Assembly (NCBI RefSeq): GCF_025938155.1
Contig: NZ_JAPCZG010000012.1
Location: 1 to 64,000, forward strand
Length of the DNA stretch: 64,000 nucleotides
Source of the DNA: Novosphingobium sp. KCTC 2891
GTDB taxonomy: Bacteria > Pseudomonadota > Alphaproteobacteria > Sphingomonadales > Sphingomonadaceae
Direction of reading: 5' to 3'
Part shown: positions 1 to 7,968 of the stretch, in pieces
Numbering within the stretch: position 1 is the stretch's first letter
Layout: the number at the start of each line of letters is the position of its first letter
Translations under genes and position numbers: made by a program
Notes under the pieces: generated by a model
Told to the model about the DNA's origin: nothing
Database searches by the model: none
The model's input: the letters and a program-made list of their open reading frames with translations, nothing else

Positions 1-314
1 CGGTGACCAGTAGCTGACGAGACATTGACCTGCAGGCATCCGCGACCGCGTCATCGTGGATCAGGGTGGTATGCCCGCTGCGCCTGATTGACAGGTTAGC
101 GATTAAAAGACTCTCGCAGACTTCCAAGCATGATGGCCGCCATTGGCCCGCGTCAAGAAGGGCGGTTCCCCCAATTTTTACGCCTGAAGAAGGCGAAAAA
201 ATCGGCTCCCCCACCCCCGCTCGCGCGGCGGGCCGCGGGCGGCCCGTTCCTGACCCGGACCAAGCTCGGCCATCCCTGAGGAGACCTCTTCAATTCCTTT
301 GACAGGAGGCTCAC
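1..314. other. Left-edge stretch with no gene; one stem-loop
   Basis: No convincing coding region is visible: all three forward frames stop within the first few codons, and the longer frames on both strands lack a ribosome site and any recognisable protein. The notable structure is a stem-loop at 175-200, where CGCCT (181-185) pairs with AGGCG (191-195), flanked by TTTTT on the left and AAAAAA on the right so that the stem extends past one mismatch. A second short GC hairpin lies at 230-245. Neither is followed by a T-run on the transcribed strand, so neither is called a terminator. Confidence 0.4.
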
Positions 315-626
315 ATGAACGCTCTTACCGAGACCCTCGACATCCCGGCTTTCGACCCCATCAGCTATGACGCAGCGGTGCGCGCCGCGACGATCCGGGC
401 CCAGCACAGCTTCTTCGACCAGCACGTCATTGAGGACGAGTTCGGCTGCTTCCTCGCCATCGACGAGGGCGACTACAACGCCCTGCCCCAGGACCTGATC
501 GACCGGATCGTCCATTCCGTCCCGGGCATGATGGCCGACGACTTCGACGAAGCGAACATCGCCCGCGCCGCAAGCTTCATGAGCGTGGTGATGGATCCCG
601 AGTGGGACGCGAACTGCCCGTTCTGA
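315..626 (+). CDS. Hypothetical protein, 103 aa
   Basis: Small acidic protein that I do not recognise. An AGGAGG-type ribosome site lies 6 bases before the ATG and a strong terminator-like hairpin follows the stop, so this looks like a real one-gene transcript. No signal peptide, membrane segment or cysteine pair is visible. The sequence is rich in Asp, Glu and Ala, with a predicted helical middle (about residues 18-40) and a C-terminal helix ending in a short tail. It sits at the edge of the mobilisation region, upstream of the candidate oriT, which suggests a plasmid-maintenance or accessory role, but nothing in the sequence shows a function. Confidence 0.65.
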   Translation: MNALTETLDIPAFDPISYDAAVRAATIRAQHSFFDQHVIEDEFGCFLAIDEGDYNALPQDLIDRIVHSVPGMMADDFDEANIARAASFMSVVMDPEWDANCPF

Positions 627-646
627 CATGCCGCATTTCGCACCGC

Positions 647-689
647 GCCGGAGGGCTCTTGAAGGGCTCTCCGGCCCCCCCCCTTTTTT
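647..689 (+). terminator. Rho-independent terminator after the 103-aa gene
   Basis: Inverted repeat GCCGGAG (647-653) / CTCCGGC (669-675), followed by a C-run and then six T (684-689), placed 20 bases after the stop codon at 626. Classic intrinsic terminator layout on the plus strand. Confidence 0.75.
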
Positions 690-703
690 GCGTGTCCAGA
701 TAA

Positions 704-736
704 AGCACAGCCGGGGCATCGAACCCCGGCTGTGCT
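704..736 (-). terminator. Perfect 13-bp hairpin after the minus-strand coiled-coil gene
   Basis: AGCACAGCCGGGG (704-716) pairs perfectly with CCCCGGCTGTGCT (724-736) around a 7-base loop. On the minus strand the stem is followed by TTTATCTGG, a weak T-tract, and it lies 20 bases after the stop of the gene at 757-984. Probably its terminator; the weak U-tract keeps confidence moderate. Confidence 0.5.
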
Positions 737-756
737 GGTCTCTTCCGAGACCGGTT

Positions 757-984
757 TCAGCTTGCCCGCAGGCGCTTCTCCGCTTCGTCCAGACCGAGCT
801 TTCCGAGAGCGGCGAAGAATGCTTCGACCCTCTCGAACGGCGCCTTGCCGAGAACCGATTTGTGCATCAGTTCGACACTCGCCGCCCGTTCGCTCTCGCG
901 CAGTTTCGTCTCGCGCGCTTCCAGCGCCTGACGCTCCTTCGCGATTGCCTGTCGTTCTGCTTCAAGGCTTCCTTTCCTGGCCAT
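757..984 (-). CDS. Small coiled-coil plasmid protein, 75 aa
   Basis: The N-terminal half is a long charged alpha-helix (about residues 5-40) rich in Glu, Lys, Arg and Ala with heptad-like spacing, which predicts a coiled coil. The C-terminal half is amphipathic. I chose the ATG at 984 because a GAGG ribosome site sits 7 bases upstream; a longer reading from 1053 has no such site. The gene points away from the traD-relaxase operon, with the candidate oriT in the divergent gap. Small helical proteins beside oriT are often relaxosome accessories, but I cannot assign a family, so that role is inference. Confidence 0.6.
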   Translation of the reverse strand: MARKGSLEAERQAIAKERQALEARETKLRESERAASVELMHKSVLGKAPFERVEAFFAALGKLGLDEAEKRLRAS

Positions 985-1439
985 GATGATACCTCGTGGT
1001 TGGTGCTGAAACCTCCCGCGCGCGAGGATCATGACCCCTCCCCTGTTTGGCAAGCCCTGATGCTACCGGGCCGAGATCGCCCCCGGATTCCGAGTGCAAT
1101 TCAGGCCGGGCACGACGCCTGCGGACGTCCTGGAAGGCCAGCTTCGGATTCGCGAAAGACCACCAAACCCGCGAGCCATCATCACTGCAGGATCAAGGGG
1201 GAAGGATGCAGACCGTACACGGCAGGACCGTAGGGGAAATGGCGGAAATGCGTGGGTTTGCGATGTTGCCACCTGTCTGACTGGGTCGGACAATCCCGCA
1301 AAGCGGCAGAACTCCGCCGTTTCTCGGTCCGACCCTGTCCGACAAGGACCGTCGCGCCGCTGCGCGATTGCCAGACGGCCCATGCTGGACTAAAAGGGGC
1401 GCGCGCAATTCCCACCAGGCCTCCACGAGGGGTCTGGGG
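985..1439. other. 455-bp divergent intergenic region of the mobilisation locus
   Basis: This gap separates the minus-strand coiled-coil gene from the plus-strand RHH gene and should hold promoters for both, though I see no clear consensus boxes. It contains the nested inverted repeats listed separately as a candidate oriT. A 24-codon frame at 1206-1280 has a purine-rich GGGGGAAGG before its ATG, but no features that would make it a confident gene. Confidence 0.45.
1283..1343. other. oriT: Candidate origin of transfer (nested inverted repeats)
   Basis: GGGTCGGAC (1283-1291) is the exact inverse of GTCCGACCC (1327-1335). A further direct copy of GTCCGAC follows at 1337-1343, and a smaller GCGG/CCGC hairpin is nested inside. 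The block lies upstream of an RHH protein, TraD and a MobF relaxase, which is where an oriT with accessory-protein sites is expected. The repeat could equally be an operator for the RHH protein. The nic site cannot be read from the sequence alone. Confidence 0.4.
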
Positions 1440-1730
1440 ATGGTTGATGAAGTCCGGATTACGGTACGGATACCGCGCGAACTCGCAAAAGGTGTCGAGA
1501 AGGTCCAGGAGGCGCGCGGGCTGACGCCCTCGATCATCCTGCGCAATGCGCTGACCCTTTACCTTGCGACCATCGACGGCAGCACGGAAACCGAGCGGCG
1601 GCGCCAATTCTCGTCCGAGTATCTGTTCCTCGGAATCGATCTCCTCATCCAGCGCCAATTTCCCGATGCACACCAGGCCCTGATGGCGGAAGCCGACCGC
1701 CGCGTGGAGGCGCTCTATGCCGCGTCCTGA
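1440..1730 (+). CDS. Ribbon-helix-helix-like DNA-binding protein, 96 aa
   Basis: The N-terminus reads as a basic beta strand (VRITVRIPRELA) followed by two helices (to about residue 40), the pattern of Arc/MetJ-type ribbon-helix-helix proteins. The C-terminal half is a charged helical tail. A GAGGGG ribosome site precedes the chosen ATG by about 8 bases. The 3' end overlaps the start of traD by 14 bases and carries the traD ribosome site (GGAGG at 1706-1710), so the two are translationally coupled. Its place between a candidate oriT and traD/relaxase genes suggests a TraY/MbeC-like relaxosome accessory or an autoregulator. Family assignment is by pattern only. Confidence 0.7.
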   Translation: MVDEVRITVRIPRELAKGVEKVQEARGLTPSIILRNALTLYLATIDGSTETERRRQFSSEYLFLGIDLLIQRQFPDAHQALMAEADRRVEALYAAS

Positions 1731-4047
1731 CACCTGGTCCGACCAGGCCCGCCCGGGTCAGCTCAAGCATCATTCGGCGCGTGGAAGCATGCCGCGTAAC
1801 GCCGGCAATTTCACCCGCGGCTCGCAGCTCATCACCCACGAATTCCTGATGTGGTTTGCCTCGGCCAAGATGCCGCTGCTGGTGTGGTTCTTCACCTTCC
1901 TGCTGGCCCTCTCGATCGTCCTCGCGCTGCTGCTCCATGAGCACGAAGTGCAGATGATCCTGATGCGGATCTACGCCGCGGGATGGAGCTTCATGGAGTT
2001 CAATCCGAAGAAGATCCTGAACCTCACCCTCCCCTCCGGAGAGGTTATCCCTGCCCCCATCGGCATGATCGCCTCGCACCCCGACGTGGTCATTGCCTGG
2101 AACAAGCTGATGCGCGCGATCTGGGGTTCGCTGTTCATCTCGCTGTTCATCGCGATCCCGATCTCAGTTTGGTTCGTCAATCTCTCGCACCGGCGCGGCA
2201 AGGCGATCCTCGAAGAGCGCCACCAGCGCGGCGCCATGCTGGTCGATGCCGCCGATCTTTCCGCCGTGATCAACGAGCACAACCGCGCCGCGCTTGCACA
2301 GGAAGTGAGCGAACGCATGCCCGGCAAGACGCTCGACGACGTCCTGAAAATGAGCTTCGCGACGCGCAAGGAGGCGGGCATCCACCACGTCTACAACATC
2401 GCAGGCGTGTCGTTTCCATGGCGCACCGAGCAAGCCCATACGATCATGATCGGCTCGACCGGTACGGGCAAAACGACCCAGATGCGGGACATGATTGCGC
2501 AGATGCGCAGGCGGCGCGACCGGGCGGTCGTGTTCGACCTCACCGGCGCTTACGTCGAAGCCTTTTACAACCCCGAAACCGATACGATCCTCAACCCGAT
2601 GGACGAGCGCTGCCCAAGTTGGTCGCTGTTCGACGAGGGCAAAAATTACGCCGACTTCACCGCGATCGCCGCAGCCATCCTGCCGACCGACGGCGGCGGT
2701 TCGGACCCGTTCTGGATGTTGGGCGCGCGAACCCTCTTCGTGCAGTCCTGCGTCCAGTTGATGAAGCTCGGTCAGGCCACCAATGCCGCGCTTGCCTACC
2801 GGCTGATGATGGCCGATCTCGAAGAGGTCCACGAGCTTCTCCGCAACACCATTGCCGAGCCGCTCACCGCTCCGGTCGCCGCGCGCATGGCCGAGTCCGT
2901 TCGCGCGGTTCTCAATACCAATGCCCAGGCGCTGCTGTTCCTGCCCGAGGGTAAGGAGCCGTTCTCGATTTGCGACTGGATCCGGCACCAGGACAAGCCC
3001 GGCTCGATCCTGTTCATCACCTCCTCGCATAACGAACTGGTGCTCAATCGGGCGCTGCTTTCGCTGTGGATGAACCTTGCGGTGCACACGCTGATGCGCC
3101 TGCCGCGTACCCGGTCCTTGCGCACCTGGTTCTTCTTCGACGAGGTTCATGCGCTCCACCGCCTGCCGGCCATCGAGGACGGCCTGCAGACCGCGCGCGG
3201 CTTTGGCGGCGCCTTCGTGCTCGGCATCCACTCCTTTGCCAAGCTGGCCGAGACCTATGGCAAGGAAGGCGCGCAGAACCTGGCATCGCTCGCGCGTACC
3301 AAGCTGATCCTCGCGGCCGCCGACCGCGACACCGCCGAGCACTGCTCCGACTATATCGGCCACCGCGAAGTCAGGATGATGGATGAGGCCTACAGCTACG
3401 GCTATTCGAACATCCGCGACGCCGCGACGATAACTCCGCGCTCCGAAGTGCAGCCGCTGGTCCTTCCCGATGACATCATGCGCCTCCCATCGCTGCGCGG
3501 TTTCCTTGTCTTCCCCGAAGGCTTCGACGCGGCGCGGATCAAGCTCACCTACAAAGACTATCCCAAGGTCGCCGATGGCTATGTTCTGCGTGAAAATGTC
3601 CAGCCCATCGAGTTCGTGCCGCCGCCGGCAGATGACGCCGAAGAGACGGAAGTAGGTGGACGTGAACCGCGCGGCGAACCCGAGCGAGAATTGCGCAGCG
3701 ACGATCTCGAAAACGATTCTGGCGCGCTTGCATCCGAGCAGGGTGATCAGGAACATCCCGCCCCGGAAAACCTACCCCAAGGGCCCGCACAGGATCCCAG
3801 TGTGGGCAGCCAGATGGCCTTCAGGCTCGAACAGGCTCCGCAGGGCGAGCGGAATGTTGGGCGCGAACAGGAAGTGCCGGACAAGGCCGCGGACCATGCT
3901 TCGGCCAAGGCTGCGGCGCAGCGCGCGGGCGTCACCCGCGAACTCAATGATCCCGTCCATGACGAGAAGTCCGCCGAGCGCGGCGGCAAGGCTGCACGGG
4001 AGATCGATGATCGCTCGCATTCCCACGACGACGGACCGGAGATGTAA
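1717..4047 (+). CDS. traD: Type IV coupling protein TraD, 776 aa
   Basis: Inner-membrane ATPase that links the relaxosome to the type IV secretion channel. Two N-terminal membrane segments are visible (about residues 45-72 and 130-155). A Walker A motif GSTGTGKT follows at about 246-253, and a Walker B region FFFDE near 472-476 leads into HALHRLPAIEDGLQTARGFG, typical of TraD/TraG coupling proteins. The last ~150 residues form a charged, Glu/Arg-rich tail, like the relaxosome-contacting tail of F TraD. I chose the start at 1717 because GGAGG lies 6 bases upstream, inside the preceding gene; an ATG at 1789 is the alternative. The relaxase gene begins 3 bases after the stop. Confidence 0.93.
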   Translation: MPRPDTWSDQARPGQLKHHSARGSMPRNAGNFTRGSQLITHEFLMWFASAKMPLLVWFFTFLLALSIVLALLLHEHEVQMILMRIYAAGWSFMEFNPKKILNLTLPSGEVIPAPIGMIASHPDVVIAWNKLMRAIWGSLFISLFIAIPISVWFVNLSHRRGKAILEERHQRGAMLVDAADLSAVINEHNRAALAQEVSERMPGKTLDDVLKMSFATRKEAGIHHVYNIAGVSFPWRTEQAHTIMIGSTGTGKTTQMRDMIAQMRRRRDRAVVFDLTGAYVEAFYNPETDTILNPMDERCPSWSLFDEGKNYADFTAIAAAILPTDGGGSDPFWMLGARTLFVQSCVQLMKLGQATNAALAYRLMMADLEEVHELLRNTIAEPLTAPVAARMAESVRAVLNTNAQALLFLPEGKEPFSICDWIRHQDKPGSILFITSSHNELVLNRALLSLWMNLAVHTLMRLPRTRSLRTWFFFDEVHALHRLPAIEDGLQTARGFGGAFVLGIHSFAKLAETYGKEGAQNLASLARTKLILAAADRDTAEHCSDYIGHREVRMMDEAYSYGYSNIRDAATITPRSEVQPLVLPDDIMRLPSLRGFLVFPEGFDAARIKLTYKDYPKVADGYVLRENVQPIEFVPPPADDAEETEVGGREPRGEPERELRSDDLENDSGALASEQGDQEHPAPENLPQGPAQDPSVGSQMAFRLEQAPQGERNVGREQEVPDKAADHASAKAAAQRAGVTRELNDPVHDEKSAERGGKAAREIDDRSHSHDDGPEM

Positions 4048-4050
4048 GCC

Positions 4051-7000
4051 ATGCACTCCATCGCATCCGTCAGGTCGTCGAGCGGGGCAGCCGCCTATTT
4101 CGCCAACGACAACTATTACACCGAGCAGGAACACGCGGAGGCTGGGCTCTGGGGCGGCGAAGGTGCGCGCGACCTGGGCCTCTCGGGCCAAGTCGAGAAG
4201 GGCGCGTTCGAAGCGATCCTCAATGGGCGGCTGCCCGATGGCGAGATGGTCGGGCAGGTCGAAGGGCGGCGCCTGGGACTCGACCTCACCTTCTCTATGC
4301 CCAAGTCCGCCTCGATCCTGGCGCTGGTGAGCGGCGACAAGCGGATCCTCGATGCGCACCTCGCCGCGGTCAAATCGACCATGTCGCAGCTCGTCGAGAA
4401 GCAGTTTGCCGAGAGCCGCAACTACGATCGCTCGCGCAGCGGCGAGCCGCAAAAGACCGGCAACCTCGTCTATGCGCTGTTCGCCCATGACACGAGCCGT
4501 GCGCTCGATCCGCAGGGCCACATCCACGCCGTCGTCGCCAACCTGACCCGCGATCCCAAGGGCACCTGGAAGGCACTGTGGAATGGCGAGATCTGGAAGA
4601 ACAACACGACGATCGGCCAGTTCTACCACGCCGCCTTCCGCGCTCAGCTGCAGAAGCTTGGCTACGAGACCGAGGCCGTCGGCAAACATGGCTCGTTCGA
4701 GATCAAGGGCGTGCCGAGCGAAGTCATCAAGGCGTTCTCGACGCGCACAACCGAGATCGAGGCGAAAATCGCGGAAACCGGCGCAACGCGGCTCGAAACC
4801 AAGAAGCAGATCACCCTCTATACGCGCGACCCCAAGCTGGCAGTCGATGATCGCGGCGCGCTGACCGAAAGTTGGCAGCAGCGTGCGCAGGAACTCGGCT
4901 TTGACGGGAATTCACTTGTCGCTGAGGCACGTGAACGTGCCGCCTTGCAGGCACGTCCAACCTTCCGCGAAACCGCGACCGCCGCGCTCGGTGAAGTCTC
5001 GACCCGAATTGGCGCGGCGCTGCGCACGCCGAGCCCGCTCGCGGCCAGCGGCGCGGCCGCCCTGTTCCTCCCCGCCGGCACGATCAAGGCGCAGCACGCG
5101 ACCGCCTCGGCGATCCGCCACCTGTCCGAGCGCGAGGCGGCGTTCTCGCCAGCAGCCATCCTCAGCGCTGCGCTGGGCTTCCAGATCAAGGGTCTTGAGG
5201 GCGGAGCCGTGGTCGAACGAATTGGCGAACTTATTCGCGAGGGCCATCTGATCCCCGGCAAGTCGGAGCGGCTCGACGGGCACTTCGATCTGGTGACGAC
5301 GCCGGTGGCGCTCGCGATGGAACAACAGATTCTGGACCGCATCGATGCAGGTGCCGGACAGGGCCGCTCGTTCATGCCGCCCGAGCAGGCCATGGCGCGG
5401 CTTCAGGACGCGGCGCGCGAACTCGGCCAGACCCGGGCCGGGATCGATACCTGGCAGCTCAACGAAGGCCAATTGGCCGCAGGCGTCGCGATCCTTTCCG
5501 GCGCCGATCGCTTCCTCAATGTCCAGGGCGTCGCGGGGGCGGGCAAGTCGACGCTGCTCGGCGCGCTCGATAAGGTGCTCGGGCAAGAAGGCGTCAAGCT
5601 CGTCGGCCTCGCCTTCCAGAACAAGATGGTCGCCGACCTGCGCGGCGGGGGCGGCCAGGGCATGTCGGCCGAGCAGATGCGCGAGGCGGGGATCGAGGCC
5701 TATACGATCGCCAAGTTCCTCAGCACCTATGGCGGGGCTGCTGCCGCGGGATCGGGCGAGCGCTTCGAGGCCGCCAAGGCGGCGCTCGCCAATACCGTGA
5801 TCATTACCGACGAAAGCTCGATGGTCTCCTCGCGTGACATGCTGCGGCTGACTGCGCTGGCCGAGCAGCTCGATCTCGCCAAGGCGCCGTTCATAGGCGA
5901 TCGCCAGCAATTGTCGGCGATCGAACAGGGCAAGATGTTCGCCGTCAGCCAGGCCGCGGGGCAAGCAACCGTGCGGATGGACGAGAATATCCGCCAGAAG
6001 AACTCCCCCCTGCTGCTGGCCGTCGCCGGGCTCTCGAACGAGGGCCATGCGAGCCTCGCGCTCGACCTTCTTGCCGCGCATGGCCGGGTGATCGAAGCGG
6101 GGCCCGACCACGTCGCCCGCGCGGCCGAGCTGTGGTTGTCGCTCAGCCCTGACAAGCGCGAGGCGACCGCCATCTTCACGGCCGGGCGCGAAGACCGCGC
6201 CGAGATCAACGCGCGGGTCCAGGCGGGGCTGCTCAAGGAAGGCACGCTCACCGGGCCGGGTCTCATGCTCACCACGCTGCAGAGCGCCAACACCACGCGC
6301 GAAGAGCTGCGCTTTGCCTCGACCTACCGGGTGGGCCAGGTGTTCGACGCGCGGATGGACGTGCGCGAACTGGGGCTGAAACGCGGGGAGTACGAGGTCC
6401 GCGAGATCCGCAAGGACGGCAAGGTCGTGCTCGAGGTTGGCGGTCGGCGCAAGGTCATCGACCCGACCCGCATCGATCCCGATCACCGCTTCGACCGGAT
6501 CGGGCTCTACGAGCAGAGAGAGCTCAAGATCCATGACGGCGAGACCGTGTTCTGGCGCGACAAGGACCAGGGGCGGGACATTGCCAAGTCGACCTATGCG
6601 ACAGTGCTCGAGGCACGGCCTGAAGGCGTACGGGTCGAGCTTGCCGACAAGCGACAACTGGTGCTCGCCCCTGGCGACCCGATGCTGCGCCGGCTCGACC
6701 TTGGCTATGCGCTCAATGCCCACATGGCGCAGGGCATGACCAAGGCGCAAGCGATCGAGGTGATCTCCTCGGCGCAGCGCAACCTCGCGACCCAGCGCAC
6801 GCAGAACGTGCTCAACACCCGCGCGACCGACGACATGATGGTCGTCACCAACAATCTCGAAGGCCTGAAGCAGCAGCTCGACCGCACGCCCGGGAACAAG
6901 ACGTCCGCGCTCGAGGTGACCGGCAAAGTCGAGGTCGAACCCCGCCACCATAACCCGGTCGACGCGCGGCAGTTGCCCGAGCTGAAGATGAGCCCCGAGC

Positions 7001-7092
7001 TCAAGGCCAAGCTCGATGCGGTGCTCGGTAAGGTTCCCGAACCCCCGGTGCGTCAACTGCGCCCGGAAAAGTCGCTGGGGCTCGACCTGTGA
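4051..7092 (+). CDS. traI: MobF-type conjugative relaxase-helicase (TrwC/TraI family), 1013 aa
   Basis: Nicks oriT, stays covalently bound to the 5' end and unwinds the transferred strand. The N-terminal relaxase domain has candidate catalytic tyrosines Y16, Y22 and Y23 and the three-histidine metal site H146, H157 and H159 (DPQGHIHAVVAN). The 11-and-2 spacing is that of TrwC. The helicase half has Walker A GVAGAGKST near residues 493-501, Walker B-type ITDESSMVS, and GDRQQLSAIEQG, all typical of RecD-like superfamily 1 helicases. At 1013 aa it is close to TrwC and much shorter than F TraI (about 1750), so the extra F domains are missing. A small membrane-protein gene overlaps its stop by 4 bases. 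Confidence 0.94.
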   Translation: MHSIASVRSSSGAAAYFANDNYYTEQEHAEAGLWGGEGARDLGLSGQVEKGAFEAILNGRLPDGEMVGQVEGRRLGLDLTFSMPKSASILALVSGDKRILDAHLAAVKSTMSQLVEKQFAESRNYDRSRSGEPQKTGNLVYALFAHDTSRALDPQGHIHAVVANLTRDPKGTWKALWNGEIWKNNTTIGQFYHAAFRAQLQKLGYETEAVGKHGSFEIKGVPSEVIKAFSTRTTEIEAKIAETGATRLETKKQITLYTRDPKLAVDDRGALTESWQQRAQELGFDGNSLVAEARERAALQARPTFRETATAALGEVSTRIGAALRTPSPLAASGAAALFLPAGTIKAQHATASAIRHLSEREAAFSPAAILSAALGFQIKGLEGGAVVERIGELIREGHLIPGKSERLDGHFDLVTTPVALAMEQQILDRIDAGAGQGRSFMPPEQAMARLQDAARELGQTRAGIDTWQLNEGQLAAGVAILSGADRFLNVQGVAGAGKSTLLGALDKVLGQEGVKLVGLAFQNKMVADLRGGGGQGMSAEQMREAGIEAYTIAKFLSTYGGAAAAGSGERFEAAKAALANTVIITDESSMVSSRDMLRLTALAEQLDLAKAPFIGDRQQLSAIEQGKMFAVSQAAGQATVRMDENIRQKNSPLLLAVAGLSNEGHASLALDLLAAHGRVIEAGPDHVARAAELWLSLSPDKREATAIFTAGREDRAEINARVQAGLLKEGTLTGPGLMLTTLQSANTTREELRFASTYRVGQVFDARMDVRELGLKRGEYEVREIRKDGKVVLEVGGRRKVIDPTRIDPDHRFDRIGLYEQRELKIHDGETVFWRDKDQGRDIAKSTYATVLEARPEGVRVELADKRQLVLAPGDPMLRRLDLGYALNAHMAQGMTKAQAIEVISSAQRNLATQRTQNVLNTRATDDMMVVTNNLEGLKQQLDRTPGNKTSALEVTGKVEVEPRHHNPVDARQLPELKMSPELKAKLDAVLGKVPEPPVRQLRPEKSLGLDL

Positions 7093-7349
7093 GGCGCTTC
7101 CTCTCCCTCGCACCTGCTGCGGCGGCCCAGGTGTTCGACCGCGCGCACTCCACGCTCGTCTGGCTGGCCGTCCTTGCCTTTGTCCTGCCCGAGCCCGCGG
7201 CGCGGGGCCTGGTCATCCTGGCGATGGTTGCGGTCGCCCTTGCCGCCGCTGCGGTCGCGTTTCTTGCGCCGGTTGCGCCCTACCCGGATCACGACCCCGA
7301 CCCTGAACCGCCCGATGGCGAGCCGATGGAGAGCGACCATGGCCTATGA
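7089..7349 (+). CDS. Small two-span membrane protein, 86 aa
   Basis: Starts at GTG within a GTGA overlap with the relaxase stop, so it is probably translationally coupled. Two hydrophobic segments (about residues 22-40 and 42-62) predict a helical hairpin in the inner membrane, followed by a short acidic, proline-rich tail. I do not recognise a family. Position directly after the relaxase suggests an accessory role in conjugation, such as relaxase docking or entry exclusion, but this is guesswork from context. Confidence 0.6.
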   Translation: MRRFLSLAPAAAAQVFDRAHSTLVWLAVLAFVLPEPAARGLVILAMVAVALAAAAVAFLAPVAPYPDHDPDPEPPDGEPMESDHGL

Positions 7350-7542
7350 ACACGAGGAAGTCGGCGACTTTGCGAGCGAGCGCGATGCCCAGGATTGGGC
7401 GGAACGCAACAACATCGATCCCCAGGATCTCCACTTCCGCGCCCGCGGAAGGCGGGGCGTCACCCTGAGCGTGCGCCGGTCGGCGCTCGGGGATTCGTCG
7501 CGCGGCGACCTCTCATACGGCCGCCGGACCGGCTTTTTCTAG
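7339..7542 (+). CDS. Hypothetical protein, 67 aa
   Basis: Starts at an ATG 11 bases before the stop of the preceding small membrane gene, in another frame. The first 30 residues are acidic (EHEEVGDFASERDAQDWAER) and the C-terminal half is basic and Arg/Ser-rich, a charge split seen in small nucleic-acid-associated proteins. No family is recognised and no membrane segment is visible. Close packing with its neighbours supports it being real and part of the relaxase operon. Confidence 0.5.
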   Translation: MAYEHEEVGDFASERDAQDWAERNNIDPQDLHFRARGRRGVTLSVRRSALGDSSRGDLSYGRRTGFF

Positions 7543-7559
7543 ACACAAGGAGACTAGCC

Positions 7560-7895
7560 ATGAAACGATATGCCTATCTGCTCGCCCCGCTGCTTGCGGC
7601 GGCCGCCACCCCTGCCCTCGCCGCCGAGCCCGCTCCCGGGGCGTCAACGCTTACCCAGAGCCAGCTCGACAGTCGGGTAAACCCTGAACAGACCAGGGCG
7701 ACCCTCGCCCGGCTGCGCGAAGCACTTGAGGCGCGCAAACAGGAGTTGAAGGACGCAGCCACTCGCGCCCAGCACGATGCCAACGGCCTTTGCTCGGACT
7801 GTCCGGAGAAGGACGCCACGGGCCACCACCATTCCGTCAGCGAAGAGCGCAAGGTCGACTGCATCGAATGCGTCGACCGGCCGCGTTACGCCTGA
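7560..7895 (+). CDS. Exported small Cys-containing protein, 111 aa
   Basis: A strong AAGGAG ribosome site precedes the ATG by 8 bases. A signal peptide is clear: basic start, hydrophobic run, and a likely cleavage after ATPALA (about residue 21). The mature part has a charged helical segment (about 45-75) and a C-terminal portion with CSDCPEKD and CIECV, two CxxC pairs, plus a His cluster GHHHS. This pattern suggests metal binding or disulfides in the periplasm. No family is recognised. It lies downstream of the relaxase operon, so a mating-related envelope role is possible. Confidence 0.65.
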   Translation: MKRYAYLLAPLLAAAATPALAAEPAPGASTLTQSQLDSRVNPEQTRATLARLREALEARKQELKDAATRAQHDANGLCSDCPEKDATGHHHSVSEERKVDCIECVDRPRYA

Positions 7896-7903
7896 TCGGA
7901 AAC

Positions 7904-7938
7904 GGCGCGGTCCGGGTCACCTCCCACCGGGCCGCGCC
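7904..7938 (+). other. Strong intercistronic hairpin
   Basis: GGCGCGG (7904-7910) plus CCGG (7912-7915) pair with CCGG (7927-7930) plus CCGCGCC (7932-7938), with a bulge or mismatch in the middle of the stem. It lies between the exported protein and the sigma-like gene. No T-run follows, so it may be an mRNA-processing or stability stem rather than an intrinsic terminator. Confidence 0.4.
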
Positions 7939-7968
7939 GAACCGGGCCTTCAGGTAGGAGTATCCACC

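Noticed and set aside
230..245. Short GC hairpin as terminator
   Set aside because: No T-run follows on either strand and no gene ends nearby.
153..719. Long minus-strand frame over the first gene
   Set aside because: Antisense to the 103-aa gene, which has a better ribosome site and terminator; composition is typical of GC-rich shadow frames.
1206..1280. 24-codon frame with a purine-rich ribosome-like site
   Set aside because: Too short, no recognisable peptide, and it lies in the non-coding mobilisation gap; noted under that gap only.
2164..3756. 530-aa minus-strand frame inside traD
   Set aside because: Antisense shadow of a gene with clear Walker motifs; no protein family visible.
4912..7113. 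733-aa minus-strand frame inside the relaxase
   Set aside because: Antisense to a gene with intact relaxase and helicase motifs.
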